Source: Clostridia bacterium (lineage in GTDB: Bacteria > Bacillota > Clostridia > Christensenellales > Aristaeellaceae). Taken from it: 64,000 nucleotides of DNA. Under the pieces are notes generated by a model. It searched no databases and was not told the DNA's origin. It saw nothing but the letters and a program-made list of their open reading frames with translations. The stretch spans positions 100,018 through 164,017 of the forward strand of contig JAFXVR010000020.1 in assembly GCA_017534885.1 (NCBI GenBank). The letters run 5' to 3'. The number at the start of each line of letters is the position of its first letter. Position 1 is the first letter of the stretch. Shown here piece by piece: positions 23,049-31,976 of this stretch. A program made the translations under genes and the position numbers.

Positions 23049-24227
23049 ATGTTCGATTTCAAATACTTCACCCCCACCAAAGTCCTCTTCGGCAGGGGCG
23101 CTGAGACAAAGGCGGCGGAGATGATCCGGGCCTTCGGCGGAACAAAGGTACTGGTGCATTACGGCAAGGGCAGCGTGATCCGCTCCGGGCTGCTGCAGCG
23201 GGTGACGAACCAGCTGACGGAGGCCGGCATTCCCTTTGTCACCCTGGGCGGCGCGGTGCCGAATCCCCGGCTGAGCCTGGTGTACGAGGGTATTGCGCTG
23301 TGCAGGAAGGAGGGCGTTGATTTCCTGCTGGCCGTGGGCGGCGGCAGCGCCATCGATTCCGCCAAGGCCATCGGCTACGGCGTGGCCAACGAGGGCGACG
23401 TCTGGGACTTCTATGAGGGCAGGCGCAAGCCCGCCGCCTGCCTGCCCCTGGGCGTCATCCTGACCCTCGCGGCCACGGGCAGCGAGATGAGCGACTCCTC
23501 CGTGATCACCAAAGAGGAGGGGCTGGTCAAGCGCGGCTGCAACACCGACCTGTGCAGGCCAAAGTTCGCCCTGATGAACCCCGAGCTCACCATGACCGTG
23601 TCCGCCTACCAGACGGCCTGCGGCTGCTCGGACATCATGATGCACACCATGGAGCGCTACTTCACAAACGGCGGGAACATGGAGATCACCGACGCCCTGG
23701 CGGAAGGCCTGCTGCGCACCGTGATGGCCAAGGCGGAGATCCTCGCCAAAAACCCCGCCGACTACGATGCCCGGGCCGAGGTCATGTGGGCGGGCAGCCT
23801 GTCCCACAACGGCCTGACGGGCTGCGGAAGCTGCGGCGGCGACTGGATGACCCACAAGCTGGAGCACGAGCTGGGCGGCTTGTATGACGTAGCCCACGGC
23901 GCGGGGCTCACCGCCATCTGGGGGAGCTGGGCCAGGTATGTATACCGGGACTGCCTGCCGCGCTTCAGGCGCTTTGCCGTCCATGTGATGGGCATCGCCC
24001 CCGACGGCACGGACGAGGAGATCGCCTTGCGGGGCATCGAGGCGCTGGAGGCCTTCTTCAGGCGCATCGGCATGCCCACCAGTCTGCGGGAGCTGGGCGT
24101 CAGCGCCACCGACGAAGACCTGCGCACCATGGCCCACAAGTGCGCGGTGGGCGTGAACGGCGGCCGGGGCTCGGCGAAATTCCTCCGTGAAGAAGACATG
24201 CTGGCCATTTTTGAGGCCAGCCGATGA
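23049..24227 (+). CDS. Iron-containing alcohol dehydrogenase (BdhA/YqhD-like)
   Basis: 392 residues from the ATG at 23049. Reduces aldehydes to alcohols with NAD(P)H; cytoplasmic. The N-terminus FDFKYFTPTKVLFGRG, dinucleotide loop VGGGSAIDSAKAIGYG, and metal ligands in the region CSDIMMHTMERYF and LEHELGGLYDVAHGAG identify the butanol-dehydrogenase branch. I chose this ATG because the family starts here and GAGG lies 6 bases upstream; an in-frame ATG at 22995 would add 18 residues of low-complexity, proline-rich sequence. The MerR-like promoter suggests induction by aldehydes or related electrophiles. Confidence 0.93.
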   Translation: MFDFKYFTPTKVLFGRGAETKAAEMIRAFGGTKVLVHYGKGSVIRSGLLQRVTNQLTEAGIPFVTLGGAVPNPRLSLVYEGIALCRKEGVDFLLAVGGGSAIDSAKAIGYGVANEGDVWDFYEGRRKPAACLPLGVILTLAATGSEMSDSSVITKEEGLVKRGCNTDLCRPKFALMNPELTMTVSAYQTACGCSDIMMHTMERYFTNGGNMEITDALAEGLLRTVMAKAEILAKNPADYDARAEVMWAGSLSHNGLTGCGSCGGDWMTHKLEHELGGLYDVAHGAGLTAIWGSWARYVYRDCLPRFRRFAVHVMGIAPDGTDEEIALRGIEALEAFFRRIGMPTSLRELGVSATDEDLRTMAHKCAVGVNGGRGSAKFLREEDMLAIFEASR

Positions 24228-24298
24228 AGGAAAGGCTGTGCTGCCCGGCGCTGCCTGATGCTTTCTGCTCAATTTGGGATGTTATTTCATGCAGGGGG

Positions 24299-24360
24299 TT
24301 TCGCGCCTGCGGGCGCGACCAGAGGCTTTCCGGTCGCCTCTGGACTCTTCGGCTGCATCC
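24299..24360 (+). repeat. Repeat family C, copy 1 (double hairpin)
   Basis: TTTCGCGCCTGCGGGCGCGA forms a 7-bp hairpin. It is followed by CCAGAGGC-9 bases-GCCTCTGG (8-bp stem) and a GGACTCTTCGGC tail. The same architecture recurs at 31882. It lies between the alcohol dehydrogenase and DUF362 genes. Confidence 0.7.
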
Positions 24361-24419
24361 TCTGACAAGACTTATCAGTTTCGTTTGAGATCAGTATCAA
24401 CGCTGAAGGAGAATCGCAG

Positions 24420-25547
24420 ATGGAAAAGGCAAAGGTATTCTTTACGGACTTCCGCACCCGCCAGGGCGTGAGCCAGGGCATGAAGCTGCAGCGGCTGATC
24501 AGGCGGGCCGGCATCGGCGACATTGATTTTGAGGGCAAGTTTGTGGCCATCAAGATGCACTTCGGGGAGCTGGGCAACTTCGCCTACCTGCGGCCCAATT
24601 ATGTGAAGGCCGTGGCGGATGTCATCAAAGAGCTGGGCGGCAAGCCCTTCCTGACGGACTGCAACACTCTCTATCCCGGCAGCCGGAAGAACGCGGTGGA
24701 TCACCTGATGAACGCCGAAATCAACGGCTTCAACAGCGTCACCACCGGCTGCCACATCCTCATCGCCGACGGCCTGCGGGGCACGGACGACGTGGAAGTG
24801 CCCGTGGTCAACGGCGAGTACTGCCAGACCGCCCTGATCGGCCGGGCGGTGATGGATGCGGACATCGTGATTTCCCTCAGCCATTTCAAGGGGCACGAGG
24901 CCACCGGCTTCGGCGGCGCCATCAAGAACCTGGGCATGGGCTGCGGCAGCCGCGCCGGCAAAATGCACCAGCACAACGACGGCACCCCCCGGGTGGACCG
25001 CGATCTGTGCCGGGGCTGCGGCCGCTGCGCCCGGGAGTGCGGCAGTGATGCCATCTCCTACGGGGAGGACCGCAAGGCCTTCATCGACCCGGACGTCTGC
25101 AAGGGCTGCGGCCGCTGCATCGGCGCCTGCGCCTTCGACGCCATCAGCAATATCAACGAGAGCGCCGGGGAAATGCTCTGCTGCAAGATGGCCGAATACA
25201 CCCAGGCCGTCTGCCACGGCCGCCCCTGCTTCCACATCAGCCTGATCATGGATGTCTCCCCCAACTGCGACTGCCACGACGAGAACGACGCGCCCATCCT
25301 GCCCAACCTGGGCATGCTCGCCTCCTTTGACCCCGTGGCGCTGGATCAGGCCTGCGCCGACCTCTGCCTGCAGGCGACGCCCATCCGCAACAGCCAGCTG
25401 GGCGACAACCTGGCCAGGCCCGACTGGCATCACTACCACGACCATTTCAAGGACAACAATCCCGCCATCCACTGGAAGGAAACCCTGGTTCACGGCGAGA
25501 AGATCGGCCTGGGCACCAGGGATTACGAGCTGATTGTGGTCAAATAA
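24420..25547 (+). CDS. DUF362 domain protein with two [4Fe-4S] ferredoxin motifs
   Basis: 375 residues. The N-terminal part (FVAIKMHFGELGNFAYLRP, then SLSHFKGHEATGFGGAIKNL) is a DUF362 domain. Inserted at about residues 192-240 are two four-cysteine clusters, CRGCGRCARECGSDAI and CKGCGRCIGACAFDAI, expected to hold two [4Fe-4S] centres. More cysteines follow (LCCKM, CHGRPC, CDC). DUF362 proteins of this kind are widespread in anaerobes and their reaction is not established; an electron-transfer role is likely. AAGGAGAA precedes the ATG at 24420. The oxidoreductase downstream starts 12 bases after the stop, so they form an operon. Confidence 0.9.
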   Translation: MEKAKVFFTDFRTRQGVSQGMKLQRLIRRAGIGDIDFEGKFVAIKMHFGELGNFAYLRPNYVKAVADVIKELGGKPFLTDCNTLYPGSRKNAVDHLMNAEINGFNSVTTGCHILIADGLRGTDDVEVPVVNGEYCQTALIGRAVMDADIVISLSHFKGHEATGFGGAIKNLGMGCGSRAGKMHQHNDGTPRVDRDLCRGCGRCARECGSDAISYGEDRKAFIDPDVCKGCGRCIGACAFDAISNINESAGEMLCCKMAEYTQAVCHGRPCFHISLIMDVSPNCDCHDENDAPILPNLGMLASFDPVALDQACADLCLQATPIRNSQLGDNLARPDWHHYHDHFKDNNPAIHWKETLVHGEKIGLGTRDYELIVVK

Positions 25548-25559
25548 CGGAGGTCAGAT

Positions 25560-26528
25560 ATGGAGAAAATCAAATGGGGCGTCATCGGCACCGCCGACAT
25601 CGCCCACGGCCAGACCATTCCCGCCATGAAGCTGGCGTCCAACTGTGCGCTGTACGCCATCGCGGGCCGCAGCCTCGAAAAGGCTGAACAGTTCCGGCAG
25701 GAATTCGGCTTTGAGAAGGCTTACGGCAGCTATGACGAGCTGCTGAGCGACCCGGAGGTGCAGGCGGTTTATATTCCCCTGCCCAACCACCTGCACTGTG
25801 AGTGGGCCATCCGCGCCCTGAACGCGAAAAAGCACGTGCTGTGCGAGAAGCCCCTGGCCCTTTCAGCCGCCGAGGCGGAGCGTATGTTCCGGGCGGCGGA
25901 AGCCAACGGCGTGCACCTGATGGAAGCCTTCGCCTACCTGCACAATCCCCTGGTGGCTGCGGTCAGGGCGGAGCTGGAGGCCGGGAGTATCGGCAGGGTT
26001 CGCTACATGGAGTCCGCTTTCGTCACCACCCGCCGCCCGGACACGGACATCCGCCTGAAAAAGGAAACCGGCGGCGGCGCCATGTACGATCTGGGCTGCT
26101 ATCCCCTGAGCATGGCACTGTGGCTGATGGACCGGGAGCCGGCCTCCGTGCGCGCCGTGGCTCAGTTCTCCGAGCGGCACATCGATCTGGTGACCACCAC
26201 CATGCTGATGTATGAGGACGGCGCGGTGGCCCGGCTGGATTGCGGCATGATCCTGCCCGCCTCCCGCCTGGACCGGCTGCACATCTACGGCACGGAGGGG
26301 GAAATCCATTCTCCCTTTGAGTTCAACCAGCCCGGCGAAATCCCCTACACCCTCATCCGCGGCGGAAAGCGGGAGGAGAGAACTGTCACGGCCGCCAACA
26401 ATTACACGCTGGAGGTCGAACAGCTGGGCCGGTGCATACAAAAAGGAGAGACGCCCCATGTCAGCAAGGCGTTCTCCCTGCGCTGCGCCGCTGTCATGGA
26501 CGCAGTCCTTTCAGAGATCGGCTATTGA
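25560..26528 (+). CDS. Gfo/Idh/MocA-family oxidoreductase
   Basis: 322 residues. N-terminal Rossmann fold (KWGVIGTADIAHGQTIPAM) and the EKPLALSAAEAERM segment with the catalytic-region lysine; the C-terminal domain has KKETGGGAMYDLGCYPL. This is an NAD(P)-dependent sugar or cyclitol dehydrogenase family, and the exact substrate cannot be told. CGGAGGT precedes the ATG. The last 35 bases overlap the 3' end of the convergent gene on the other strand. Confidence 0.92.
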   Translation: MEKIKWGVIGTADIAHGQTIPAMKLASNCALYAIAGRSLEKAEQFRQEFGFEKAYGSYDELLSDPEVQAVYIPLPNHLHCEWAIRALNAKKHVLCEKPLALSAAEAERMFRAAEANGVHLMEAFAYLHNPLVAAVRAELEAGSIGRVRYMESAFVTTRRPDTDIRLKKETGGGAMYDLGCYPLSMALWLMDREPASVRAVAQFSERHIDLVTTTMLMYEDGAVARLDCGMILPASRLDRLHIYGTEGEIHSPFEFNQPGEIPYTLIRGGKREERTVTAANNYTLEVEQLGRCIQKGETPHVSKAFSLRCAAVMDAVLSEIGY

Positions 26529-27036
26529 GAAAGTCCCTGTGCAGCACCCTGTAAGCCGGGCGGTAAGCCTGCCGGTACCTCTCTGAATGGGAGGGAAGCC
26601 AGCTTTCGTCCAGCACCCGTTCCGCCGCAGCCCTCATCCCCCCGAGGCCGTTCAGCTCCGCGCAGAAGCGGAAGACGTCCTGCCGGGTGAAGGGCAGCGG
26701 CTTTTTGGCCGCCGACTGAAAGAGCATCCGGGCGATGTCCCCTTCGCCAAGGCCTAAGGCGAGGGCCGGCCGCAGGTTCAGCCTGAACCATTCCGGGCTG
26801 ACGGGCTCCAACAGAATCCCGCCGCTGTCCGGCGTCAGGCTGCGCATCTCCTGCTGAAGCCGCTCCAGCGCGGTTTCCTCTGAGGCAATCAGGTGCCCCA
26901 CCCCCAGCATGCCCTGGAACACCAGCTTGACCGCGTCCTCCGCTTCCATCAGCGGATAGCGCTCGAGGTGATCCAGGAGAATGCGGCTGATTTCCCGGGT
27001 GAAGCGGGCCTTTTGTGTCTGCGGATCGTTGAACAT
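26494..27036 (-). CDS. Uncharacterised conserved-looking protein
   Basis: 180 residues from the ATG at 27036, which has AAAGGAGG 6 bases upstream. No signal peptide or membrane segment. Candidate conserved stretches are YPLMEAEDAVKLVFQGMLGV, GHLI, LEPVSPEWFRLNLRP and YRQAYRPAYRVLHRDFL; the mixed charged/aromatic composition fits a soluble, mostly helical protein. I cannot give it a family. The 3' end overlaps the end of the Gfo/Idh gene on the opposite strand by 35 bases. It probably shares a transcript with the deformylase gene upstream (87 bases apart). Confidence 0.75.
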   Translation of the reverse strand: MFNDPQTQKARFTREISRILLDHLERYPLMEAEDAVKLVFQGMLGVGHLIASEETALERLQQEMRSLTPDSGGILLEPVSPEWFRLNLRPALALGLGEGDIARMLFQSAAKKPLPFTRQDVFRFCAELNGLGGMRAAAERVLDESWLPSHSERYRQAYRPAYRVLHRDFLNSRSLKGLRP

Positions 27037-27123
27037 AGCGGCCTCCTTTGCTATCCCTGAGGAAACGGTGCGCAAGGCGGAAAGGGAATTCCCGAGCCCC
27101 TATTGACCCGTTCCCGCCCGCTG

Positions 27124-27534
27124 TCAGATCAGGATGCCCTCGCAGTGATCCATCTCGTGCTGAATGATCTGCGCGGCAAAGCCCTCAAAGCTGCCTGTGC
27201 GCTGGCGGAAAAGCTGATCCTGATAGGCGACGGTGATCTTCCGGTACCGCCTTGTCCTGCGCACTCCGTCCAGGGACAGGCAGCCCTCCTCCGCTTCATA
27301 CGCCTCGCTCTTTGAGACGAGCCTCGGGTTGACCATGGCCATCAGCAGCGGCCCCTGGCAGATGGCGATGATGCGCTTCTTTTCACCGATCATGTTGGCC
27401 GCCATGCCCACACACCGATCCCGGCTGGCGCGGAGGGTATCCAGCAGGTCGAGAATGACCTGTCTGTCCGCTTCCGTGGCCGGCTCGGATTTCTGCGCCA
27501 GAAACAGCGGGTCCCGGACGATTTCCCGAATCAT
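27124..27534 (-). CDS. Peptide deformylase-like protein with variant motif I
   Basis: 136 residues, short for the family but complete. Deformylases remove the N-formyl group from new proteins. Motif II (EEGCLS) and motif III (QHEMDH) carry the metal ligands Cys, His, His and the catalytic Glu. Motif I reads GMAANMIG where canonical enzymes have GLAAPQIG, so the glutamine that helps stabilise the transition state is replaced by methionine. Small deformylase homologues with this variant are, as far as I know, frequent in Clostridia alongside a canonical copy. GGAGG precedes the ATG at 27534. Whether it acts on nascent proteins or on another formyl substrate is open. Confidence 0.88.
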   Translation of the reverse strand: MIREIVRDPLFLAQKSEPATEADRQVILDLLDTLRASRDRCVGMAANMIGEKKRIIAICQGPLLMAMVNPRLVSKSEAYEAEEGCLSLDGVRRTRRYRKITVAYQDQLFRQRTGSFEGFAAQIIQHEMDHCEGILI

Positions 27535-27638
27535 GGCTCTGCCTCCTGAATGCTTTCTGTTAAGCCGTCTGCAGCGGACGGACACTGTCCCAGACCGGGG
27601 CCGCCTCCGTCCGCTTTTGCTTGTGTTTGCCCACACAT

Positions 27639-28408
<770 letters not shown>

Positions 28409-28433
28409 GGGGGAGGGCAATCGTTTACGGATC

Positions 28434-28517
28434 CTGGGGGAAGGGAAGGAACTTTTCTGAAGAAAAGTTCCTTCCCTTCCCCCAGACCCCCATCCTGTCT
28501 TCAAAAGACTTTTAACC
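28434..28517 (+). repeat. Repeat family B, copy 1 (24-bp perfect hairpin plus tail)
   Basis: CTGGGGGAAGGGAAGG and onward (28434-28457) pairs perfectly with 28462-28485 over 24 bp around the loop TGAA. The tail reads ACCCCCATCCTG and ends AAGACTTTTAACC. The copy at 52859 has the same loop, similar arms and the same tail pattern. It follows the resolvase stop codon and may act as its terminator, though no T-tract is directly attached. The remaining bases to 28689 show nothing I recognise. Confidence 0.85.
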
Positions 28518-28689
28518 TTTATAGAGTAGGCATGGATCGGGTTCTTGCGACGGGATTGTGCAGATGGCAGCCTGAGGTTCCATACAGATAAGGCACAGAC
28601 CCGGAAGCAGGGTTGTTCTTATCGTCGCATTTTGTCCATAGGTTTGTAAGCGATTGCCCTGGTAAGGGGGATCGCCGGGGGCAAGGCTG

Positions 28690-30762
28690 TCAGGCCTCTC
28701 CCGGCTGTACTTCGCTCTCCGCTTTCAGTTCCACACTCACCACAACCCCCTCCTCCGTCAGCCAAACCACATACCGCTCCCCGGCATGCCCGTCCTCCGC
28801 GAAGCCGGTCACCTGCAGTTCCACCTGCCAGCCGTCCTCATGGGTCACGCCCTGGGGCAGGGCGGGCACGGTGGGATCGTCGAAGTCCAGGTCGGCAATG
28901 GCCTTGGTCAGGGCGTCCTGGGCCAGCCAGACCACGCCTTCCTCGCCGCGGGTTTCAATCTGGTACTGGGCAAAGGTCTTGTGGAGGGTGTAAATCATGC
29001 AGGTGGGGTTGACGTCCGGATTGTCCGTCACAAACTTCTGCACATCCAGAAGCTTGCCGGTCATGCCGTCCACCTCATACAGGGTGGTGCCGGGCGTGTC
29101 GCCGTAGAGCATGCGCAGCTTCCAGACGGGATAACCATTGTCGCCCAGGAGGATGCAGGAATTGGCCTCGTTGGCGTGGCCGCTGGGAGAATCCGCCTCC
29201 GTGGCGATGCGGATGGCCTCCTCCCGGGTGATGTAGGCCTCGCTCTCGGGCAGGTATTCAGTGCGGGTCAGCAGCACGCCTTCCATGGTCTCGGCGGTGA
29301 GGGTGCGCGCGGTCTCGCCCAGCTCCACCCAGGTGGACTGCTCCCAGCTGCCCCACCAGCCATAGGCGTTATAGAAGCGGCTGACAATGTTGTCCCCGTT
29401 CAGCGGCGCGGTGTCCACCGTCCAGTCCAGCACCAGGCCGTCCACATCGTCGATGCGCACGCTGAAGCGGCCCCATTCCAGCTTTTTGGAGACAAAGGTC
29501 AGGTTCCACACACCTAAGTTCGTGTTGTGCATGGTGTCCACACGGAAGCAGTCCGGGTCTTCCAGGGGCAGATCGGGCATCCCGGCCAAGGCACGAATTG
29601 CCTCCGCGCCCCGGGCGATGGCCTCGCTCCGGCCCAGCACGCTCCCCATGGCGGCCTCATAGCACTCGTGGGGCACCCACATCGCCCAGTACTCCCGGTT
29701 TTCGGTGGCAGACTCGAACACCGCGCTGCCGTCTTCAGCGTCAATTTCCACCAGATGGGACACGTGCTTTTCGTCCTCCAGCACAACCACCCACACCGGC
29801 TTCCCGGCGGAGGTCAGCACAGCGCTCTCCAGCCACGGGTCGCTGAGACCCAGGGCCAGCCGAGCCTTTTCCACCGCCTCCTCCCGGGTCAGGGTCACGC
29901 TGTCCTCGGCAGGGTAGTCCGCCGCGAGGAAGGCCGTGTACTCCGGGTGGTAGATGGTCTCGGAGGTGTCCGCGTCCTTCAGCAGGGCGGCGAACTGCAC
30001 CCAGCCTTCCTGCGTCCAGTCGCTCTGGCTGTGATACTGGCGGTAGTAGACCTCGTTCAGGGCGCTGATCAGCTCGCTGATGGTATAGTTTTCCGGCAGA
30101 CCCTCGCCATCCCGGAACATGCTCTCGGGCAGACCGTCCGAGCGCATGCTGATATGGTACATGCTGCCCTTCAGCGTCCGGGGATAGAAGGTCAGATACC
30201 AGGAGGCCTGTGCGCCATCCTCCTCATTCTCCGTGTCCATCTGACAGATCGTCTCGATGCGGTAGAGGGTCTCGTCCAGCAGAGGGAGCGTTTCGCCCTC
30301 GCCATAGGCCAGGCTCAGCAGGGTCACCGCCTGGTTCAGGGCTTCCTCCCGGCCCAGGTCCTCCTCCTCCGGCAGCTGATAGAGGTTCTCGGAGGCAAAG
30401 CGGATGGCCACCGTCATCTCCCCGAACCAGTGCTGCTCCTCGGGCGTCCAGTTCCCGAGCACCCCGCCGAAGGCCTTCCGGCAGATGGCCATCAGGGTTT
30501 CTTCCTCCCAGTAACCCTCGTCGATGCGGGCCAGCCAGTCCAGGCGCGCATCCACCTCGTGGCCGTTGTCCTTCAGCGCCTGCAGGATGGTGCGCAGGTC
30601 TTCGGCGGAGTATTCCTCATTGACAATCGCGCCGTCGTCATTGGCCAGCGCCAGGGGAACAGCCACCGTTTCAAAAACCTCCTGTACGCTCAGCGCTTCC
30701 TCAGCCTGAGCCGTCAGCGCCGTCAGGCAAAGCAGCAGGATCAGCAGCAAGCAGTTTCTCAT
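28690..30762 (-). CDS. Large secreted protein with PepSY-like repeats, function unknown
   Basis: 690 residues with a signal peptide (MRNCLLLILLLCLTALTAQA). The acidic mature protein contains repeated units of the form ITREEAIRIA/LTREEAVEKARLALG, each followed by a strand such as GYPVWKLRMLY or KPVWVVVLEDE and a turn like VDGMTGKLLDV. That pattern resembles PepSY/YpeB-type domains, which in known proteins inhibit or regulate secreted proteases; the assignment is tentative. GGAGGAAGG precedes the ATG at 30762. Upstream lie two copies of repeat A. No promoter stands out. Confidence 0.8.
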   Translation of the reverse strand: MRNCLLLILLLCLTALTAQAEEALSVQEVFETVAVPLALANDDGAIVNEEYSAEDLRTILQALKDNGHEVDARLDWLARIDEGYWEEETLMAICRKAFGGVLGNWTPEEQHWFGEMTVAIRFASENLYQLPEEEDLGREEALNQAVTLLSLAYGEGETLPLLDETLYRIETICQMDTENEEDGAQASWYLTFYPRTLKGSMYHISMRSDGLPESMFRDGEGLPENYTISELISALNEVYYRQYHSQSDWTQEGWVQFAALLKDADTSETIYHPEYTAFLAADYPAEDSVTLTREEAVEKARLALGLSDPWLESAVLTSAGKPVWVVVLEDEKHVSHLVEIDAEDGSAVFESATENREYWAMWVPHECYEAAMGSVLGRSEAIARGAEAIRALAGMPDLPLEDPDCFRVDTMHNTNLGVWNLTFVSKKLEWGRFSVRIDDVDGLVLDWTVDTAPLNGDNIVSRFYNAYGWWGSWEQSTWVELGETARTLTAETMEGVLLTRTEYLPESEAYITREEAIRIATEADSPSGHANEANSCILLGDNGYPVWKLRMLYGDTPGTTLYEVDGMTGKLLDVQKFVTDNPDVNPTCMIYTLHKTFAQYQIETRGEEGVVWLAQDALTKAIADLDFDDPTVPALPQGVTHEDGWQVELQVTGFAEDGHAGERYVVWLTEEGVVVSVELKAESEVQPGEA

Positions 30763-30845
30763 GCCTTCCTCCTTCCGGCCCCCGCGGGCCTGTCACCCAT
30801 ATTGACGAGGCATCGGCGGGTTTTCTTTCTTCATCATTGTAACAC

Positions 30846-30967
30846 TGGTAAGGGTGACAAAAGGGCGCTTTCAACCTTAGAGCCACGACTGGTTGTGGTG
30901 ATTTCCGCTGTCTTCCACAACCAGTCGTGGCTCAGTTCATGAAAGCGGCCTTTTGACATCCGAATCA
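30846..30967 (-). repeat. Repeat family A, copy 2
   Basis: 122 bp. The inner arms AGCCACGACTGGTTGTGG (30881-30898) and CCACAACCAGTCGTGGCT (30915-30932) are an 18-bp perfect inverted repeat. The outer arms GACAAAAGGGCGCTTTC and GAAAGCGGCCTTTTGAC pair with few mismatches. It stands in direct tandem with copy 3. Confidence 0.9.
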
Positions 30968-30971
30968 ACAC

Positions 30972-31093
30972 TGTTGAGGGTGACAAAATGGCGCTTCCGA
31001 CCTTAGAGCCACGACTGGTTGTGGTAATTTCCGCTACCTTCCACAACCAGTCGTGGCTTGGTTCAGGAAAGCGCCCTTTTGACATCCGAATCA
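30972..31093 (-). repeat. Repeat family A, copy 3
   Basis: 122 bp, 4 bases from copy 2 and nearly identical to it and to copy 4. It has the same 18-bp inner inverted repeat and outer arms GACAAAATGGCGCTTCC/GGAAAGCGCCCTTTTGAC. Together copies 2 and 3 fill most of the gap between 30763 and 31159. Confidence 0.9.
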
Positions 31094-31105
31094 ACACTCC
31101 AGGCG

Positions 31106-31147
31106 TTAACAAAAGCCACCGCGTCCCATCCGGAAGCCGCGGCGGCT
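31106..31147 (-). terminator. Intrinsic terminator of the Cys-rich secreted protein gene
   Basis: Read on the minus strand, AGCCGCCGCG pairs with CGCGGTGGCT (10 pairs, one G-U) and is followed by TTTGTT. Confidence 0.65.
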
Positions 31148-31159
31148 GATGATCGGTGA

Positions 31160-31771
31160 TTATTCCCCGGTTTTGCTGAAGAGCAGCAGGGCGGGCTGGC
31201 GGTAGTTGAGCCGCAGGCCCAGCACCACGCTTTCGTCCACCCAGTCGCAGCTCAGGCCCTTGTTGCTCACGCCGCCCAGCGCCCGGAGCTTCAGCCCCTT
31301 CAGCGCGTCGGCGGGCATGGTGACCTGAATGCGCAGCTCCTGCGCATAGGCTGTGTAGCCGCCCCGCTCATAGCAGGCGGAGAAGAACACATAGCCGTCC
31401 TTTTCCCCCATGAACACCTGGGGATGCCCCAGCCAGCCCCGGTGGCAGGCCGCGGTGACTTCCACATCCAGCGGCAGCAGTTCCGCTTCTCCGCCCTTGA
31501 TGTCCCCGCAGATCGGGCACAGCTCCAGCACTTCACCCTCGATTTCCAGCTGCACAAAGGTGCAGGGAACCGTCTTGCGGTGATCGCAGCCGCTCACCAC
31601 ACAGACTGAGCTGTGGGTGCCGTCCCCGTTGGGACTCCAGCAGCGGAAGCTGTCGCCATGCTCACCATAGGTGTAAACCACGCCGCAGTTGCCGCCGCTG
31701 TCCTCCGCAAAGGCTCCGGCGCAAAGCATCAGCGCCGCGATTGCGATGATCAGCCATCTCCTCAAACGCAT
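31160..31771 (-). CDS. Cysteine-rich secreted protein, function unknown
   Basis: 203 residues with a signal peptide ending LCAGAFA. The mature part holds CxxxxCD-like and CPIC clusters (SVCVVSGCDHRK, ELCPICGD), suggesting a small zinc ribbon or disulfide-bonded fold. The C-terminal half (HPQVFMGEKDGYVFFSACY, RIQVTMPADALKGLKLR) looks beta-rich. It has a consensus promoter (31836-31864) and a terminator, so it is a single-gene unit. Not assignable to a family by eye. Confidence 0.75.
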   Translation of the reverse strand: MRLRRWLIIAIAALMLCAGAFAEDSGGNCGVVYTYGEHGDSFRCWSPNGDGTHSSVCVVSGCDHRKTVPCTFVQLEIEGEVLELCPICGDIKGGEAELLPLDVEVTAACHRGWLGHPQVFMGEKDGYVFFSACYERGGYTAYAQELRIQVTMPADALKGLKLRALGGVSNKGLSCDWVDESVVLGLRLNYRQPALLLFSKTGE

Positions 31772-31835
31772 ATGCTCTCTCAGGCCAGCCGGCCCTCCGC
31801 TCCTTTCCGCAAAGTCCCGCCATTGTTACAAGTTT

Positions 31836-31864
31836 ATTATACTTTTCAGTCTGTCATCTGTCAA
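31836..31864 (-). promoter_or_regulatory. Sigma-A promoter of the Cys-rich secreted protein gene
   Basis: On the minus strand TTGACA (31859-31864) and TATAAT (31836-31841) are 17 bp apart: both boxes match consensus. Confidence 0.85.
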
Positions 31865-31881
31865 GCGGGATTTGACGGAGA

Positions 31882-31946
31882 TTTCGCGCCTGCGGGCGCG
31901 ACCAGGGGGGCTTTGCGATCGCCCCCCTGGACCCCCTTCGCCATCC
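31882..31946 (+). repeat. Repeat family C, copy 2 (double hairpin)
   Basis: TTTCGCGCCTGCGGGCGCGA is identical to copy 1. The second hairpin is CCAGGGGGGC-TTTGCGATC-GCCCCCCTGG (10-bp perfect stem, 9-base loop as in copy 1), with a GGACCCCCTTCGCC tail. It lies downstream of the alarmone synthetase gene, read on the opposite strand from it. Confidence 0.75.
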
Positions 31947-31976
31947 GATCAAATTAGAATTCTACGTTTCTCAAGC

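Noticed and set aside
22920..23049. N-terminal extension of the alcohol dehydrogenase from the in-frame TTG (22920) or ATG (22995)
   Set aside because: The TTG lies inside the promoter, and the extra residues do not match the family, whose start fits the ATG at 23049.
28520..28689. Possible small RNA or terminator in the gap before the PepSY-like gene's 3' end
   Set aside because: Only a weak stem (TTGCCC with GGGCAA) and no T-tract or promoter could be found.
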